Assembly (NCBI RefSeq): GCF_003234965.1
Contig: NZ_QKVK01000004.1
Coordinates: 248,001 to 312,000 of the forward strand
Origin: Aestuariivirga litoralis
Lineage (GTDB): Bacteria > Pseudomonadota > Alphaproteobacteria > Rhizobiales > Aestuariivirgaceae
Reading direction: 5' to 3'
DNA: 64,000 bases
The translations under genes and the position numbers were made by a program. Each line of letters opens with the position of its first letter. Within the stretch, counting starts at the first letter, position 1. Shown here one piece after another: positions 8,264 to 16,945 of the stretch. The notes under the pieces are model-generated. The model was given only the letters and a program-made list of their open reading frames with translations, did no database searches and was not told where the DNA came from.

Positions 8264-9268
8264 TCAGCGCTTCTTGAACAGTGCGTCGTAGGTATTGCCG
8301 AGGAGATTGCTCAGGCGCAGCCCGAACAGCCTGGTTACGGCCGCCGGAACAAAGCCTGAGTCCCAGTAAGGCAGGTCGAAGACGGCTGTCGTCAGGCTGC
8401 CGGCGGAATAGGTCGCCACAACATAGTCGCGGGGATTGGCCGGCGAACAGAGTTCGAGCGGACCCCAGGGCACACGTGCCGGCGTCGAGCCTTCGGGCTC
8501 GGTGATCTCGGCGCGATAGAGATCGACCACGGGGTAGCGCCAGAACCCCTTGCGGGCGAGCTTCCAGTAGTCGTTGTGGCCGAACAGCTGGTAGCCGTCG
8601 CGCGCCGCCTCGGCCGCGAGTTCGGGAAAGCGGCTTTCCAGCTTGTTCAGGTCCTCAGGCCGGTAGACGGTGAAGTCGACGTCATCGTCCCAGGGCATAG
8701 GGCCCTTGTGGCGCAGGGCGCCCAGCACCGTGCCGCAGCACATGACGTAGTGGATGCCGTGGCGGGCCAGGAAGCGGTCGGCATAATCCGCCAGCTCGAC
8801 CAGTTCGTCGAGCACGTCCTGCCGTGCGTGGAAGATGCGCGGCGACTTGAGGGTGATGCCGGTGAGTCGGCAATCCTGCCCGCCGATCCGGTAATGATCG
8901 CCAAGGCGGACGCGCCGCGGCTGATAGGGATAGTGATAGCGCAGCCCCAGCACCAGCAGGGCCAGCAGCAGCGCAAGTGCCAGCCACATGCCGCGCAGCA
9001 GGCTGGGCGGCAGCAGCAGACCCAGCACGACGCCGCCTGCCGCCAGCAACAGCAGCACCCGGATGCCTTTTGACACCGGGCGAAGTCCCGCCGCGAGACC
9101 GCAGAGGCAGGCGGCGGCGGCCGAGGCCAGCGCCATCTGCCAGCGCAGCGGCCAGTCAATCGCCATGAGCAGCATGGTGGCAAGGATCATCAGCAAGGCT
9201 GACAGCCATGGCCATTCGAATGCGATACGATCACTCAGGAGGTGGGCTCGGCTGTCGGCATTTGCCAT
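8264..9268 (-). CDS. Membrane-anchored LicD-family nucleotidyl/phosphotransferase
   Basis: The 334-residue protein has two parts. Residues 1-110 contain about four membrane segments. Residues 150-300 form a LicD domain with GTVLGALRHKG at 179-189 and PWDDDVDF at 192-199, the acidic cluster expected to bind metal and nucleotide. LicD proteins attach phosphocholine or related phospho-groups to surface glycans such as teichoic acid or LPS. Eukaryotic fukutins are relatives and modify glycans in the secretory system. The acceptor here is unknown, but the neighbours (FkbM methyltransferase, sulfotransferases) fit glycan decoration. The ATG at 9268 is preferred to a TTG at 9289. Confidence 0.85.
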   Translation of the reverse strand: MANADSRAHLLSDRIAFEWPWLSALLMILATMLLMAIDWPLRWQMALASAAAACLCGLAAGLRPVSKGIRVLLLLAAGGVVLGLLLPPSLLRGMWLALALLLALLVLGLRYHYPYQPRRVRLGDHYRIGGQDCRLTGITLKSPRIFHARQDVLDELVELADYADRFLARHGIHYVMCCGTVLGALRHKGPMPWDDDVDFTVYRPEDLNKLESRFPELAAEAARDGYQLFGHNDYWKLARKGFWRYPVVDLYRAEITEPEGSTPARVPWGPLELCSPANPRDYVVATYSAGSLTTAVFDLPYWDSGFVPAAVTRLFGLRLSNLLGNTYDALFKKR

Positions 9269-9302
9269 GATGCGACCGGTTTCACCCAAGGCGAACGGAC
9301 TG

Positions 9303-10124
9303 TCAACGGCGCGCCGACAGAGCGCTGACGAGCGCTGGTTCCGTCTTCAGGACGGCGACGTAGTTGCCCATCATGTCGAGGCATTCGGCGGTGCGCGGAT
9401 CATAGTCGGCGAAGTCCACGCCGGCACGGTAAAGCCGCCCGAACACATAGTCCGCCCGCAGCAGTGCACAGAAGTCGAGCAGGAAGCTGCGTGCCGCCAC
9501 TGCGGTGCTTCCGAACTCGAACTGGATGATCCGCGGGCGCAAACCTGCTGCGATGACGCGGCGGAGGATCGCCAGCTCATGGCCCTCGACGTCCAGCTTG
9601 AGGAAGAAGATGGGACGGCCGGCGATCTCGCCCAGGGCAGCCGCATCCCTCACCCGGGCGGTGCCGGGCGAGAAGCCCGGCTCGAGCGGCTGTTCGATGC
9701 TGGTGAGTTCGGAACTCGCGCCGGACCGCCAGACCGTCACCTCGGCGTCACGATCGGAAAGGCCGAAGGGAAAGACCTGCCAGCGCCCCCCATGGCTGCG
9801 GGCCTGCTCCGCCAATTCGGCGGCCAGTGCCGCATCGACCTCGAAGGACAGGACGTCGACGCCCCCCGGCGGCGCGAGCCAGGCCCTGGCATATTGCCCG
9901 CGGTTAGCCCCCACGTCGACGACGCACTCCCCCGCCGCGCAGAAGCGCCGGGCCCGGCCGATGAGCTCAATTTCGCCATTCGCCGCAAGGTCGGAGGAGT
10001 TGTTGTGATAGTGCCGTGCCATGAAGCGCAGCGCGCGGCCCAGCACCGTGCCCTCGATCACCGGCTTTTCCAGCCACCTGCCAATTCTGTCGAGAACGAC
10101 CTGGCGCAGACCGGATATCGTCAT
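9303..10124 (-). CDS. FkbM-family methyltransferase
   Basis: A 273-residue SAM-dependent methyltransferase. The SAM-binding motif I reads VVDVGANRG at residues 68-76, and the FkbM hallmark KLDVEGHE is at 176-183. FkbM enzymes O-methylate sugars, polyketides or glycolipid headgroups. In this context methylation of a surface glycan is the simplest idea, but that is inference. The ATG at 10124 has GAGGG upstream; the open frame further upstream lacks family features and overlaps the promoter region of the divergent LtaS-like gene. It ends 34 bases before the licD start. Confidence 0.85.
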   Translation of the reverse strand: MTISGLRQVVLDRIGRWLEKPVIEGTVLGRALRFMARHYHNNSSDLAANGEIELIGRARRFCAAGECVVDVGANRGQYARAWLAPPGGVDVLSFEVDAALAAELAEQARSHGGRWQVFPFGLSDRDAEVTVWRSGASSELTSIEQPLEPGFSPGTARVRDAAALGEIAGRPIFFLKLDVEGHELAILRRVIAAGLRPRIIQFEFGSTAVAARSFLLDFCALLRADYVFGRLYRAGVDFADYDPRTAECLDMMGNYVAVLKTEPALVSALSARR

Positions 10125-10248
10125 GACCTGAATACCCTCACCACTCCCGGGAGATAGTCCGGAAAGCCATGGCGAGGCAATCGACGGGCTCGGCTTTCCC
10201 TCGCAGCCGCCTGCGCCTATAGTCAAATTGCAATCTACCGGGACCCCC

Positions 10249-12705
10249 ATGGCCGACATCGCAACTGCCCGCCCCGCCGACCGCGGGCACTTCCGCCGCA
10301 TGATGCTTCAGATCCTTTGCACGGGCGTGCTGGCCTGGCTGCTGCTGGGGGTCTATCGCGGAGTGATTCTCGAGGCCCCGGAAACCGCCGGTGAATTGCT
10401 GGGCGCCGTGCCGGCAGGCATTGCCGCAAGCTTCTATGACCTGCTTTTCATAGCCGGGGTGACGGCGGCGGCCCTCGGCCTGCTGCTGGCGGCGCGGCGC
10501 AGCCGGATCGCCAGCCTTGGCGTGGTGATCCTGTTCTACGGCATCATCCTGGTGTCGCTAGCCTGGGGCTTCGCCAACATCAACCTCGTCAAGATGCTGG
10601 GCGAACCCTTCACCTTCCAGTGGCTGGTCTATGGCGACTTCCTTCAGAACGCCGACGCCCGCAACGCCATGGCGGATGCCTTCAACCTCACCGACTTCTC
10701 GGTCCTGTGCGGCGCCAGTCTCGCCGTGCTGGTGCTGGGCTATGTGGCGGCACGGCTGTGGCTTGGGCTGGGACCTCTGGCGCATCGTCTTGCGCTTGGT
10801 GCAATCGTTCTTGGTGTCGGCATCGCAGCTGTCGGGTCCGCCTATCATGTCGAGGCGCAGGCGCTGCCGGTGACCAAGCTGCAGAACCCGGTGGTGCACT
10901 TCATCGAATCTGCGCTGGTCAGTTCGACGCCCGTGGTCTTCACCATGCCGGTGAGCGCCAATGACCCCGACACGCTTCCCGTTTCCGAACGCCGGGGCGA
11001 GGTTTCGGGCTTCAGGCGGCCGGAGCCCAATCCGGTGAAGAACGTGCTTGTGTTCATGATGGAGTCGGTGCCGGCCAAGTATGTCGAGGCCTTCGGCGGC
11101 ACCTATCCGGTGACCCCGAACATTGCGGCCCATGTTGACCAGTCGGTGCGCTTCGACCGCATCTATGCGCATGCGCCGTCGACCAATTACTCGATCTTCT
11201 CGCTGTTCACGTCGATGTACAACGACATCTCCTACTACGGCATGACGGGGAGCTACCCCTATCTGAAGTTCGACTCGCTCACCAATGCGCTGCAGCAGCA
11301 TGGCTTCCGCACCGGCTTCTTCTGGAGCGCCGACTCGCGCTTCCAGGGAGTCGATGAATTCCTGCTCAACAAGGGGCTCGACGTCATCAAGGACTACCGC
11401 GACCAGGACTGCGGGGGAGCGGAGTTCAAGATCAGCACCGACAGTTTCAAGAACGCCGACTACACCAGCGACCTGTGCACCGCGCGCACCATCGCAAAGT
11501 GGATGAACGAGCCTTCGGACAAGCCGTTCTTCGCCATGATGTTCACGGCGATGACGCATTATCCCTACCGCGTGACGGAGGGGGCGCACTCCCGCCGCAT
11601 TGCCCCGTCCGCCGGCGGGGGCGAGCTGGTCCACTACGCCGATGACGAGAAGTTCAACGAGTACCTGAATGCGCTGCGCATCGGCGACATGGCGCTCGGC
11701 CAGGTGCTGGCCAGCCTCAAGGCCTCCGGCAAGCTCGACTCGACGCTGGTGGTGATCCTCGGCGATCACGGCGAAGCCTTCGGCGAACACGGCAACTATG
11801 TCCATGCCAGCGCGCTCTACGAGGAGAACGTCCACATCCCCCTGATGATGATCAACCGCCACCTGTTCCACGGCGAAGTCGACGACACGGTGGGCGGCGT
11901 GATCGACATCGCGCCGACGATCTTCGACGTGCTGGGGCTGCCGCTGCCGGGCCAGTGGCAGGGGCGAAGCCTGTTCAGCACCGACAAACCCAACCGCACC
12001 TTCTTCTTCGCACCCTGGCGCGGGGTGCAGTTCGGCTATCGCGAAGACGACCGCAAGGTGATCTTCAATGCCACCACCGGGAAGATCGAAGTCTACGACC
12101 TCAAGGCCGACCCCGGCGAGAAGCAGGATCTGTTCGTCACCGGGGTGAGCGATGCAACGCAACTGCTGCAGCCCATCGCCTCCTGGGTGCAGTCGCACAA
12201 GCAGCGCATCGCCGCGGTGGTCGCCGGGGGCCCGAAGCCGGCGGGCTGCGGCATCACCGAACTGGTGATCGATGCGGGCGGCACCGCCTACCAGGCGCCG
12301 CCGCGCTTCGAACTGCGTTTCGATGGGAAGCTGGTCGCCACACTGGACGCCGCAGGCGTGCCCAGCACCGCTGCCACGTCACAGCAGTCGCTGGCCGAAA
12401 TGCAGACGGCCGCTGCCAGCACCGAACCACTGACCATTGACCTGCCTCCCGACGCCAGCCCGCAACAGATCGAGATCCGCTACGTCAATGACCTGTGGGG
12501 TACGCCCGACAAGCCGGGGGACCGCAACCTGTTCATCAAGAGCGTGCGGGTCAACGGCCTGCGGATTCCGGATTCGCGGCTGCACGTCGATGCCCAGTCG
12601 CATGGCATCACCGACAGCAGCGGCACGGCCATGTATGAGAATGGCTCGTTGTGGATCGATGGGCCGTTCGGCGAAGGTTGTGCGGCTACGCCAACCTCGG
12701 GTTGA
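10249..12705 (+). CDS. LtaS/sulfatase-fold membrane enzyme with C-terminal carbohydrate-binding-like domain
   Basis: The 818-residue protein starts with about five membrane segments (residues 20-200), as in LtaS, MdoB and phosphoethanolamine transferases. The alkaline-phosphatase/sulfatase fold begins at about residue 264 (NVLVFMMESV). A likely nucleophile is Thr312 in PSTNYS, and metal ligands lie in GDHGEAFGEHG from residue 505. From about residue 665 to the end there is an extra beta-rich domain with NDLWG and DRNLFIKSVRVNG (near residue 758), resembling Ca-dependent xylan-binding modules of the CBM36/60 type. The family usually transfers phosphoglycerol or phosphoethanolamine to glycans or lipids at the outer face of the inner membrane. 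A pure sulfatase role is less likely because the CxPxR motif is absent. The start is the ATG at 10249. Confidence 0.82.
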   Translation: MADIATARPADRGHFRRMMLQILCTGVLAWLLLGVYRGVILEAPETAGELLGAVPAGIAASFYDLLFIAGVTAAALGLLLAARRSRIASLGVVILFYGIILVSLAWGFANINLVKMLGEPFTFQWLVYGDFLQNADARNAMADAFNLTDFSVLCGASLAVLVLGYVAARLWLGLGPLAHRLALGAIVLGVGIAAVGSAYHVEAQALPVTKLQNPVVHFIESALVSSTPVVFTMPVSANDPDTLPVSERRGEVSGFRRPEPNPVKNVLVFMMESVPAKYVEAFGGTYPVTPNIAAHVDQSVRFDRIYAHAPSTNYSIFSLFTSMYNDISYYGMTGSYPYLKFDSLTNALQQHGFRTGFFWSADSRFQGVDEFLLNKGLDVIKDYRDQDCGGAEFKISTDSFKNADYTSDLCTARTIAKWMNEPSDKPFFAMMFTAMTHYPYRVTEGAHSRRIAPSAGGGELVHYADDEKFNEYLNALRIGDMALGQVLASLKASGKLDSTLVVILGDHGEAFGEHGNYVHASALYEENVHIPLMMINRHLFHGEVDDTVGGVIDIAPTIFDVLGLPLPGQWQGRSLFSTDKPNRTFFFAPWRGVQFGYREDDRKVIFNATTGKIEVYDLKADPGEKQDLFVTGVSDATQLLQPIASWVQSHKQRIAAVVAGGPKPAGCGITELVIDAGGTAYQAPPRFELRFDGKLVATLDAAGVPSTAATSQQSLAEMQTAAASTEPLTIDLPPDASPQQIEIRYVNDLWGTPDKPGDRNLFIKSVRVNGLRIPDSRLHVDAQSHGITDSSGTAMYENGSLWIDGPFGEGCAATPTSG

Positions 12706-12892
12706 CGCGGCGCGGGACGACATGGCGATGGCTCCGGCGCACACATTGGTCTAGGCTGCAACGGCCTGGGACGGACTGGTGTGCCGCTGCCGCGACTGCT
12801 GCAGCAAGACGCGGCAAGCCACGGCCCTGCCCCAAGGCTTTGAACGGATGGGCGCGACCGCCCCTCCGCACACCATCGAGGAGGCAGCAGCC

Positions 12893-14119
12893 ATGTTATC
12901 GAAGTTTGCGAAGAGCATCATTCCCCTGTGCGCCGGCGCGCTGCTGTGGAGCGCTGCAGCCGAGGCGGCCTCTCCCCTGACCCTGACGGTGTCGGGCAGC
13001 GTAAAGATGCCGGCCAAGGGCTCCAAGATCCCGACGAAGCTGCCGCGCACCACCCTGCAGGCATTTCCTGTCGAGGGAACTACAAACGATATTACGCCGA
13101 TCTCCGGCAAGGCATCGGCGGCGGGCCGCAAGGCGAACCGTGCCGGCGTGGCGCCGATGGCCTATGGCATCTCATCCGAGAAGTGGCCCTACAGCGCCTC
13201 GCGTGTTGCCTCGACGACCAACAGCCTCGGCACCTCGGCACTCGAAAACCCTGTGACGGCCGCGCCCTATCGCCAGACCGGCCTGATGCTGATGGACTTC
13301 CAGGATGGCACCTACCAGTGCACCGCCTCGCTGATCCTTCCCAACGTGCTCGTCACCGCGGCGCATTGTGTGCAGGATTATGGGCTGGGTGCGGCGGGCA
13401 GCGCCCACAACATCCAGTGGATCCCCGCCAATATGGGCGACCCGACGGATCCCGCGCAGCGTCCCTTCGGCGTCTGGACGGCAGACCGGGTCGTGATCTC
13501 GGACAGCTACTACAACGGCACCGACACCTGCGCGCGCAATGCGGTGGGCGTCGTCTGCAACAACGACATCGCCGTCATCGTGCTGAACCGCCAGGCCGGC
13601 GACAAGGCCGCCACCATCCTGGGCGATGCCTACATGTATGGCTGGAACGGCTACTCCTACATCAAGTCCCCAGCCTTCAAGAACCTCACCGTCGCGGACA
13701 TCACCGAACTCGGCTATCCCGTCGCCTTCGACAATGGCGAGCAGATGCAGCGCAACGCGTCCTTCGGCAAGTATACGGTGTCGAAAGGAAAGGCCACCAC
13801 CACCCGCAAGCCGCTGCTCAACACCCAGCTCGGCACGCCCCTCACCGGCGGCTCCAGCGGTGGGCCGTGGCTGGTGAACTTCGGCACCAGGCCCACGGTG
13901 AGCAGCGAGGCCAGCCTCGGCAATGACAGCCTGAGCAACGTCGTGGTGGGTGTCACCAGCTGGGGCTATACGGCGACGGGATACAACGTCCAGGGCTCGT
14001 CTTTCTTCGGCCAGAACTACGAGTTCCCGCTTGCCGCCTATGGCATCTACGGCGGCGGCAACATCGGTGCGCTGGTCCAGGCGGCCTGCACGGCCGTTCC
14101 CGAGGCCTGCCTCGATTAA
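12893..14119 (+). CDS. Secreted trypsin-like serine protease
   Basis: A 408-residue exported protein with a signal peptide (cleavage near AEAAS) and a pro-region of roughly 100 residues. The catalytic triad of a chymotrypsin-fold protease is readable: His158 in TAAHC, Asp225 in NNDIAV, and Ser322 in GGSSGGP. Several cysteines suggest disulfides. The arrangement resembles V8-like or trypsin-like extracellular proteases of proteobacteria. The substrate is unknown. GAGGAGG lies ahead of the ATG at 12893. A strong hairpin follows the stop, so the gene is probably transcribed alone. Confidence 0.88.
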   Translation: MLSKFAKSIIPLCAGALLWSAAAEAASPLTLTVSGSVKMPAKGSKIPTKLPRTTLQAFPVEGTTNDITPISGKASAAGRKANRAGVAPMAYGISSEKWPYSASRVASTTNSLGTSALENPVTAAPYRQTGLMLMDFQDGTYQCTASLILPNVLVTAAHCVQDYGLGAAGSAHNIQWIPANMGDPTDPAQRPFGVWTADRVVISDSYYNGTDTCARNAVGVVCNNDIAVIVLNRQAGDKAATILGDAYMYGWNGYSYIKSPAFKNLTVADITELGYPVAFDNGEQMQRNASFGKYTVSKGKATTTRKPLLNTQLGTPLTGGSSGGPWLVNFGTRPTVSSEASLGNDSLSNVVVGVTSWGYTATGYNVQGSSFFGQNYEFPLAAYGIYGGGNIGALVQAACTAVPEACLD

Positions 14120-14134
14120 GCCGTTCCACGGCAA

Positions 14135-14164
14135 CCGGCACGCGGCGCCAGCGCCGTGTGCCGG
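14135..14164 (+). terminator. Hairpin after the serine protease gene
   Basis: A 12-base-pair stem (CCGGCACGCGGC with GCCGTGTGCCGG, one G-U pair) with a six-base loop begins 15 bases after the protease stop. There is no T run, so it is either a weak terminator or a 3' stabilising hairpin. Confidence 0.5.
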
Positions 14165-14293
14165 CAACCCGCCAGGCCGGAATGCTTACCAGGTAAGGTT
14201 AAGGTCTGAAGATACGCATATAGCAATCTACACAGCTTGTCGGATTGGCGTCGGTAGATACACTCACTCCCATCAAACAGGGAGATCACGCCA

Positions 14294-14575
14294 GTGTCCG
14301 CTCAGCTCCTCGCCTTCAAGTCGGCTGCCAACAGCAGCAACCATGCCGCGGACAGCAGCCAGGCGGCAGGTCTCTTCGGCGAATACATGCTCATGGAGCT
14401 GGTGCTCGAAGTGGCGCGCAGCTCGCAGGACCCGCAGGCCCGGCTGGCCGAGCTTTTCGACCGCATCACCACCCGCGCCCGGAGCGGCGGCGTCGCCGGC
14501 GAACGCAGCTCCGTGATGATGCAGTTCCGCAAGCACGCCGAGAACTTCTTCGTTCTGGCTGGCAAGAATGTCTGA
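14294..14575 (+). CDS. Hypothetical 93-residue helical protein
   Basis: The frame starts with GTG at 14294 behind an AGGGAG ribosome site. The product looks soluble and mainly helical, with a Ser/Ala-rich N-terminus, a segment LFGEYMLMELVLEVARSS and a basic middle. No signal peptide, metal-binding motif or known domain is visible. I do not recognise it. It follows the protease by 175 bases, with a hairpin between, and converges with the DUF1275 gene, so it is probably a single-gene unit. Confidence 0.6.
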   Translation: MSAQLLAFKSAANSSNHAADSSQAAGLFGEYMLMELVLEVARSSQDPQARLAELFDRITTRARSGGVAGERSSVMMQFRKHAENFFVLAGKNV

Positions 14576-14624
14576 CCTCGCCCCCTCGCCCAGCGCTGCC
14601 TTGTCCTATGTGCCGGGGCGCTTC

Positions 14625-15305
14625 TCAGTCTGGCTTTTCGCCGAGCACCAGCGGAAGCATGGCTACCGAGTAGACAATGGCGGCAAGCCCCAGTGGATAG
14701 ACAGTGCCGCGATGGACCAGGGCCGCGGCGACCACGCCCCCTGAGAAGAAGCACAGGATCGACAGGGCCCGCCTGATCCTGTTGGGGTGAGACCCCTGCC
14801 CCAGCCGTGACTCCGACAGCAGCGCCGTCAAGGTGAGGGTCATCACGTTGGTGGCAAGGTCCTGTACGCCATGACGGCGGAGGATGGCAGTCTGCAGCCC
14901 CATGCCAAGCGCCAGCAGCGCGGTGATGGCGTGGCCGAGCGTTTCATTGCCATTGGGTTCGTAGGCCCCGCAGATGGCGGCAGCCAATGCAATGGTGCTC
15001 CACACGACGAGAAATGCGAAGCGCCGCACCTCGCGCTCGCCCGGCAGCAGCAGCAGTCGCCCGCCCAGTATCGCACCGATGGCAAAGGCGGCCAGCGGCC
15101 AGAGGTAGCGTGAGGCACGATCGAACGTGCCGCCGGAGCCCACATCCATCGCCATGAGCAGCAGGTTGCCTGTCATCATCTCGGCAAAGACACCGCCAAG
15201 CGCCTTGATGCAGGTGACATCGATGATGCCGCACACCGCGGCCACCAGGTAAAGGCCTGGCCGCACGTCCCGCGTGAAACGTCCGATGACGCCTGCCTCC
15301 AGCAT
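14625..15305 (-). CDS. DUF1275 (YoaK-type) membrane protein
   Basis: A 226-residue protein with about six membrane segments. MTGNLLLMA and GLQTAILRRHG followed by TNVMTLTLTALL are the recurring signatures of the DUF1275/YoaK family. These are presumed transporters without an assigned substrate. The ATG at 15305 has a GGGAGGGG ribosome site; an upstream extension of 60 residues in the same frame has no membrane or family features. It is downstream of, and divided from, the outer-membrane protein gene by 185 bases. Confidence 0.85.
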   Translation of the reverse strand: MLEAGVIGRFTRDVRPGLYLVAAVCGIIDVTCIKALGGVFAEMMTGNLLLMAMDVGSGGTFDRASRYLWPLAAFAIGAILGGRLLLLPGEREVRRFAFLVVWSTIALAAAICGAYEPNGNETLGHAITALLALGMGLQTAILRRHGVQDLATNVMTLTLTALLSESRLGQGSHPNRIRRALSILCFFSGGVVAAALVHRGTVYPLGLAAIVYSVAMLPLVLGEKPD

Positions 15306-15490
15306 TGCCCCTCCCGCAGCCGATTCCCGTTCGCCTGCACGGGTTGACTGTTGGCTTCGGACGTTAAGCAATGATTGACGCGGTTCAGCCTGGCGCAATG
15401 ATCTGGCGCGAGCGCCGAAGCGTCCCGCTGATGGCCTGGCCGCGCCCCACGGCAGAACGGCCGCGGGCGAGGCCCAGACCATCACTGCGA

Positions 15491-16318
15491 TCAGAACCGG
15501 TACTTGAGCGTTGCCCGTGCCACGCTGAAGGTGAAGTCGGCCTCGCCCTTCTGCTTCACGTTGCTCCAGTCGTCCTGCAGCGTGGCATCGTTGAGGGCGA
15601 CATTGCCCATCGAGCCCCAGTCATAGCTGCCAAGGTCCACATAGAGATATTCAGCACCCAGCACCCAGCGGTCGACGGCGTATTCAATGCCTGCACCCAG
15701 TGTCCAGCCGAAATTCCAGCCATCGTCCTCGCCCTCCCAAATGGCGGATTCGCCGGCGTCGTTGGAGGCGGAGAGCGTCTGCTTCACCTTGAGCTGGCCA
15801 TAGGCAAGGCCGCCCGTGCCATAGACCAGGAAATTGTCCATGGCATAGCCGAGGCGCGCCCTCACGGTGCCAAACCAGTCGGCGGTGTAATTGATGCGGT
15901 CCGTGGCGGTGGTGTTCTCCGGCTCCAGCACCTGGCTCATCACATCGCTCGCATCATGCGAGGCGGTGTTGTCGAAGCCGATGTAGTTGATGTCCATCTC
16001 GCCGCCGAGGACGAAGTTGCCGAACTGCCAGTTGTAGCCGGCCATCATGCCGCCGGTGAACCACAGGTCGTCGGCAGTGTTCTTGTAGTCGAGGTCATCG
16101 ATCAGGTCCGTGGCATCCGCGCCGATGTCGGCGCCGCCGACATAGGCATAATCGGCCTTCACCGCGGTCGTGTTGAGGGAGACGCCGGCATTGACCCCGA
16201 CATAGCCTCCCGCCCAGTCGTAGGAAGACGGCGCGAGGCCAAGATCGCCCGCCATCGCTGCGGGAACACCGCAGCTGAGCGAGAGGATGGCGCAGGACGC
16301 GGTGAGCAGTTTCTTCAT
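15491..16318 (-). CDS. Outer-membrane beta-barrel protein (Omp25/Omp31-like)
   Basis: A 275-residue exported protein with a signal peptide (MKKLLTASC..., cleavage near AMAGD) followed by WAGGYVGVNAG, the usual opening of small Hyphomicrobiales porin-like barrels. Alternating hydrophobic strands continue to the end, and the C-terminal residue is Phe in ATLKYRF, the signal for barrel assembly. An eight-stranded barrel is expected. GGAGAA precedes the ATG. A perfect palindrome lies 17 bases upstream and may regulate expression. Confidence 0.88.
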   Translation of the reverse strand: MKKLLTASCAILSLSCGVPAAMAGDLGLAPSSYDWAGGYVGVNAGVSLNTTAVKADYAYVGGADIGADATDLIDDLDYKNTADDLWFTGGMMAGYNWQFGNFVLGGEMDINYIGFDNTASHDASDVMSQVLEPENTTATDRINYTADWFGTVRARLGYAMDNFLVYGTGGLAYGQLKVKQTLSASNDAGESAIWEGEDDGWNFGWTLGAGIEYAVDRWVLGAEYLYVDLGSYDWGSMGNVALNDATLQDDWSNVKQKGEADFTFSVARATLKYRF

Positions 16319-16334
16319 GGGGATTCTCCGGCGA

Positions 16335-16351
16335 TGAAATTAGCAATTTCA
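16335..16351. promoter_or_regulatory. Perfect palindrome upstream of the outer-membrane protein gene
   Basis: TGAAATT-AGC-AATTTCA is a perfect inverted repeat with 7-base arms, located 17-33 bases upstream of the start codon at 16318. It could be an operator or a 5'-UTR hairpin that affects ribosome access. Confidence 0.4.
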
Positions 16352-16427
16352 CAACCAAGGATCGCAGCAAATGGCTTACGAATTATGAATCCGCCGCACC
16401 GTTTTGAACAATCGATTTCACTGCATG

Positions 16428-16467
16428 CCAAAAAGAAAACTCCGTGCACGGAGGTCCGTACACGGAG
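16428..16467 (-). terminator. Rho-independent terminator after the lipoprotein gene
   Basis: On the minus strand a hairpin with CTCCGTG and CACGGAG arms is followed by TTTTCTTTTT. It lies 25 bases beyond the lipoprotein stop. The arms occur in overlapping forms, so two alternative stems are possible. Confidence 0.75.
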
Positions 16468-16491
16468 CATGTGAGTCGCTGGCAGCCTGCG

Positions 16492-16941
16492 TCAGAGCGG
16501 CGTGTACTGAATCGGCCCCGCGGTCAGGCGCATGCCATCGGAGGTGATGGGAACGCAGGTCGAGGGCGTGCCCTTCGGCAGCCAGCTCGTGGGGTTGCGG
16601 GCCTGGCAGAGCTTGCCATTGGAAGCCTGCCACAGGCCGGTGCCGGTGCCCTTGCCGGCCTGGTCATATTCGAAGGTGCCGTCATTGAAGAAGGTCACCG
16701 TGCCCTTGTTGCCCGGGGCTGCATAGGTGAACTTGCGTTCCGACAGCGCCTTGGTGATGTCGGCCGCGGACAGCGCATTGCCCACGGGCAGCGGCCCCGG
16801 CGCCGGCGCCACCGGAGCGGTGGTGATGGGTGCCGGGGTGGCGGGTGCGAGATCCGGCGTGGACTTGCTGGAGGCGCAGGCGGCAAGGCCGAGGGCCACC
16901 GTTGCAAGCATCAGGCCGGCCAGGCCGCGGGCGAATCGCAT
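16492..16941 (-). CDS. Small lipoprotein coupled to the L,D-transpeptidase
   Basis: A 149-residue protein with a lipoprotein signal and lipobox LAAC (Cys22), then a Pro/Ala-rich linker and a compact domain of about 95 residues with two cysteines (KLCQARN and STCVP). I recognise no named family; the C-terminal part looks like a small beta-rich domain (GTVTFFNDGTFEYD). The start codon lies 4 bases after the stop of the transpeptidase gene, so translation is probably coupled. A terminator follows. A partner role in cross-linking or anchoring is inference only. Confidence 0.75.
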   Translation of the reverse strand: MRFARGLAGLMLATVALGLAACASSKSTPDLAPATPAPITTAPVAPAPGPLPVGNALSAADITKALSERKFTYAAPGNKGTVTFFNDGTFEYDQAGKGTGTGLWQASNGKLCQARNPTSWLPKGTPSTCVPITSDGMRLTAGPIQYTPL

Positions 16942-16945
16942 TGCG

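Noticed and set aside
10249-12705. Simple sulfatase assignment
   Set aside because: The CxPxR or SxPxR formylglycine motif is absent and the N-terminal membrane part matches LtaS/phosphotransferase enzymes instead.
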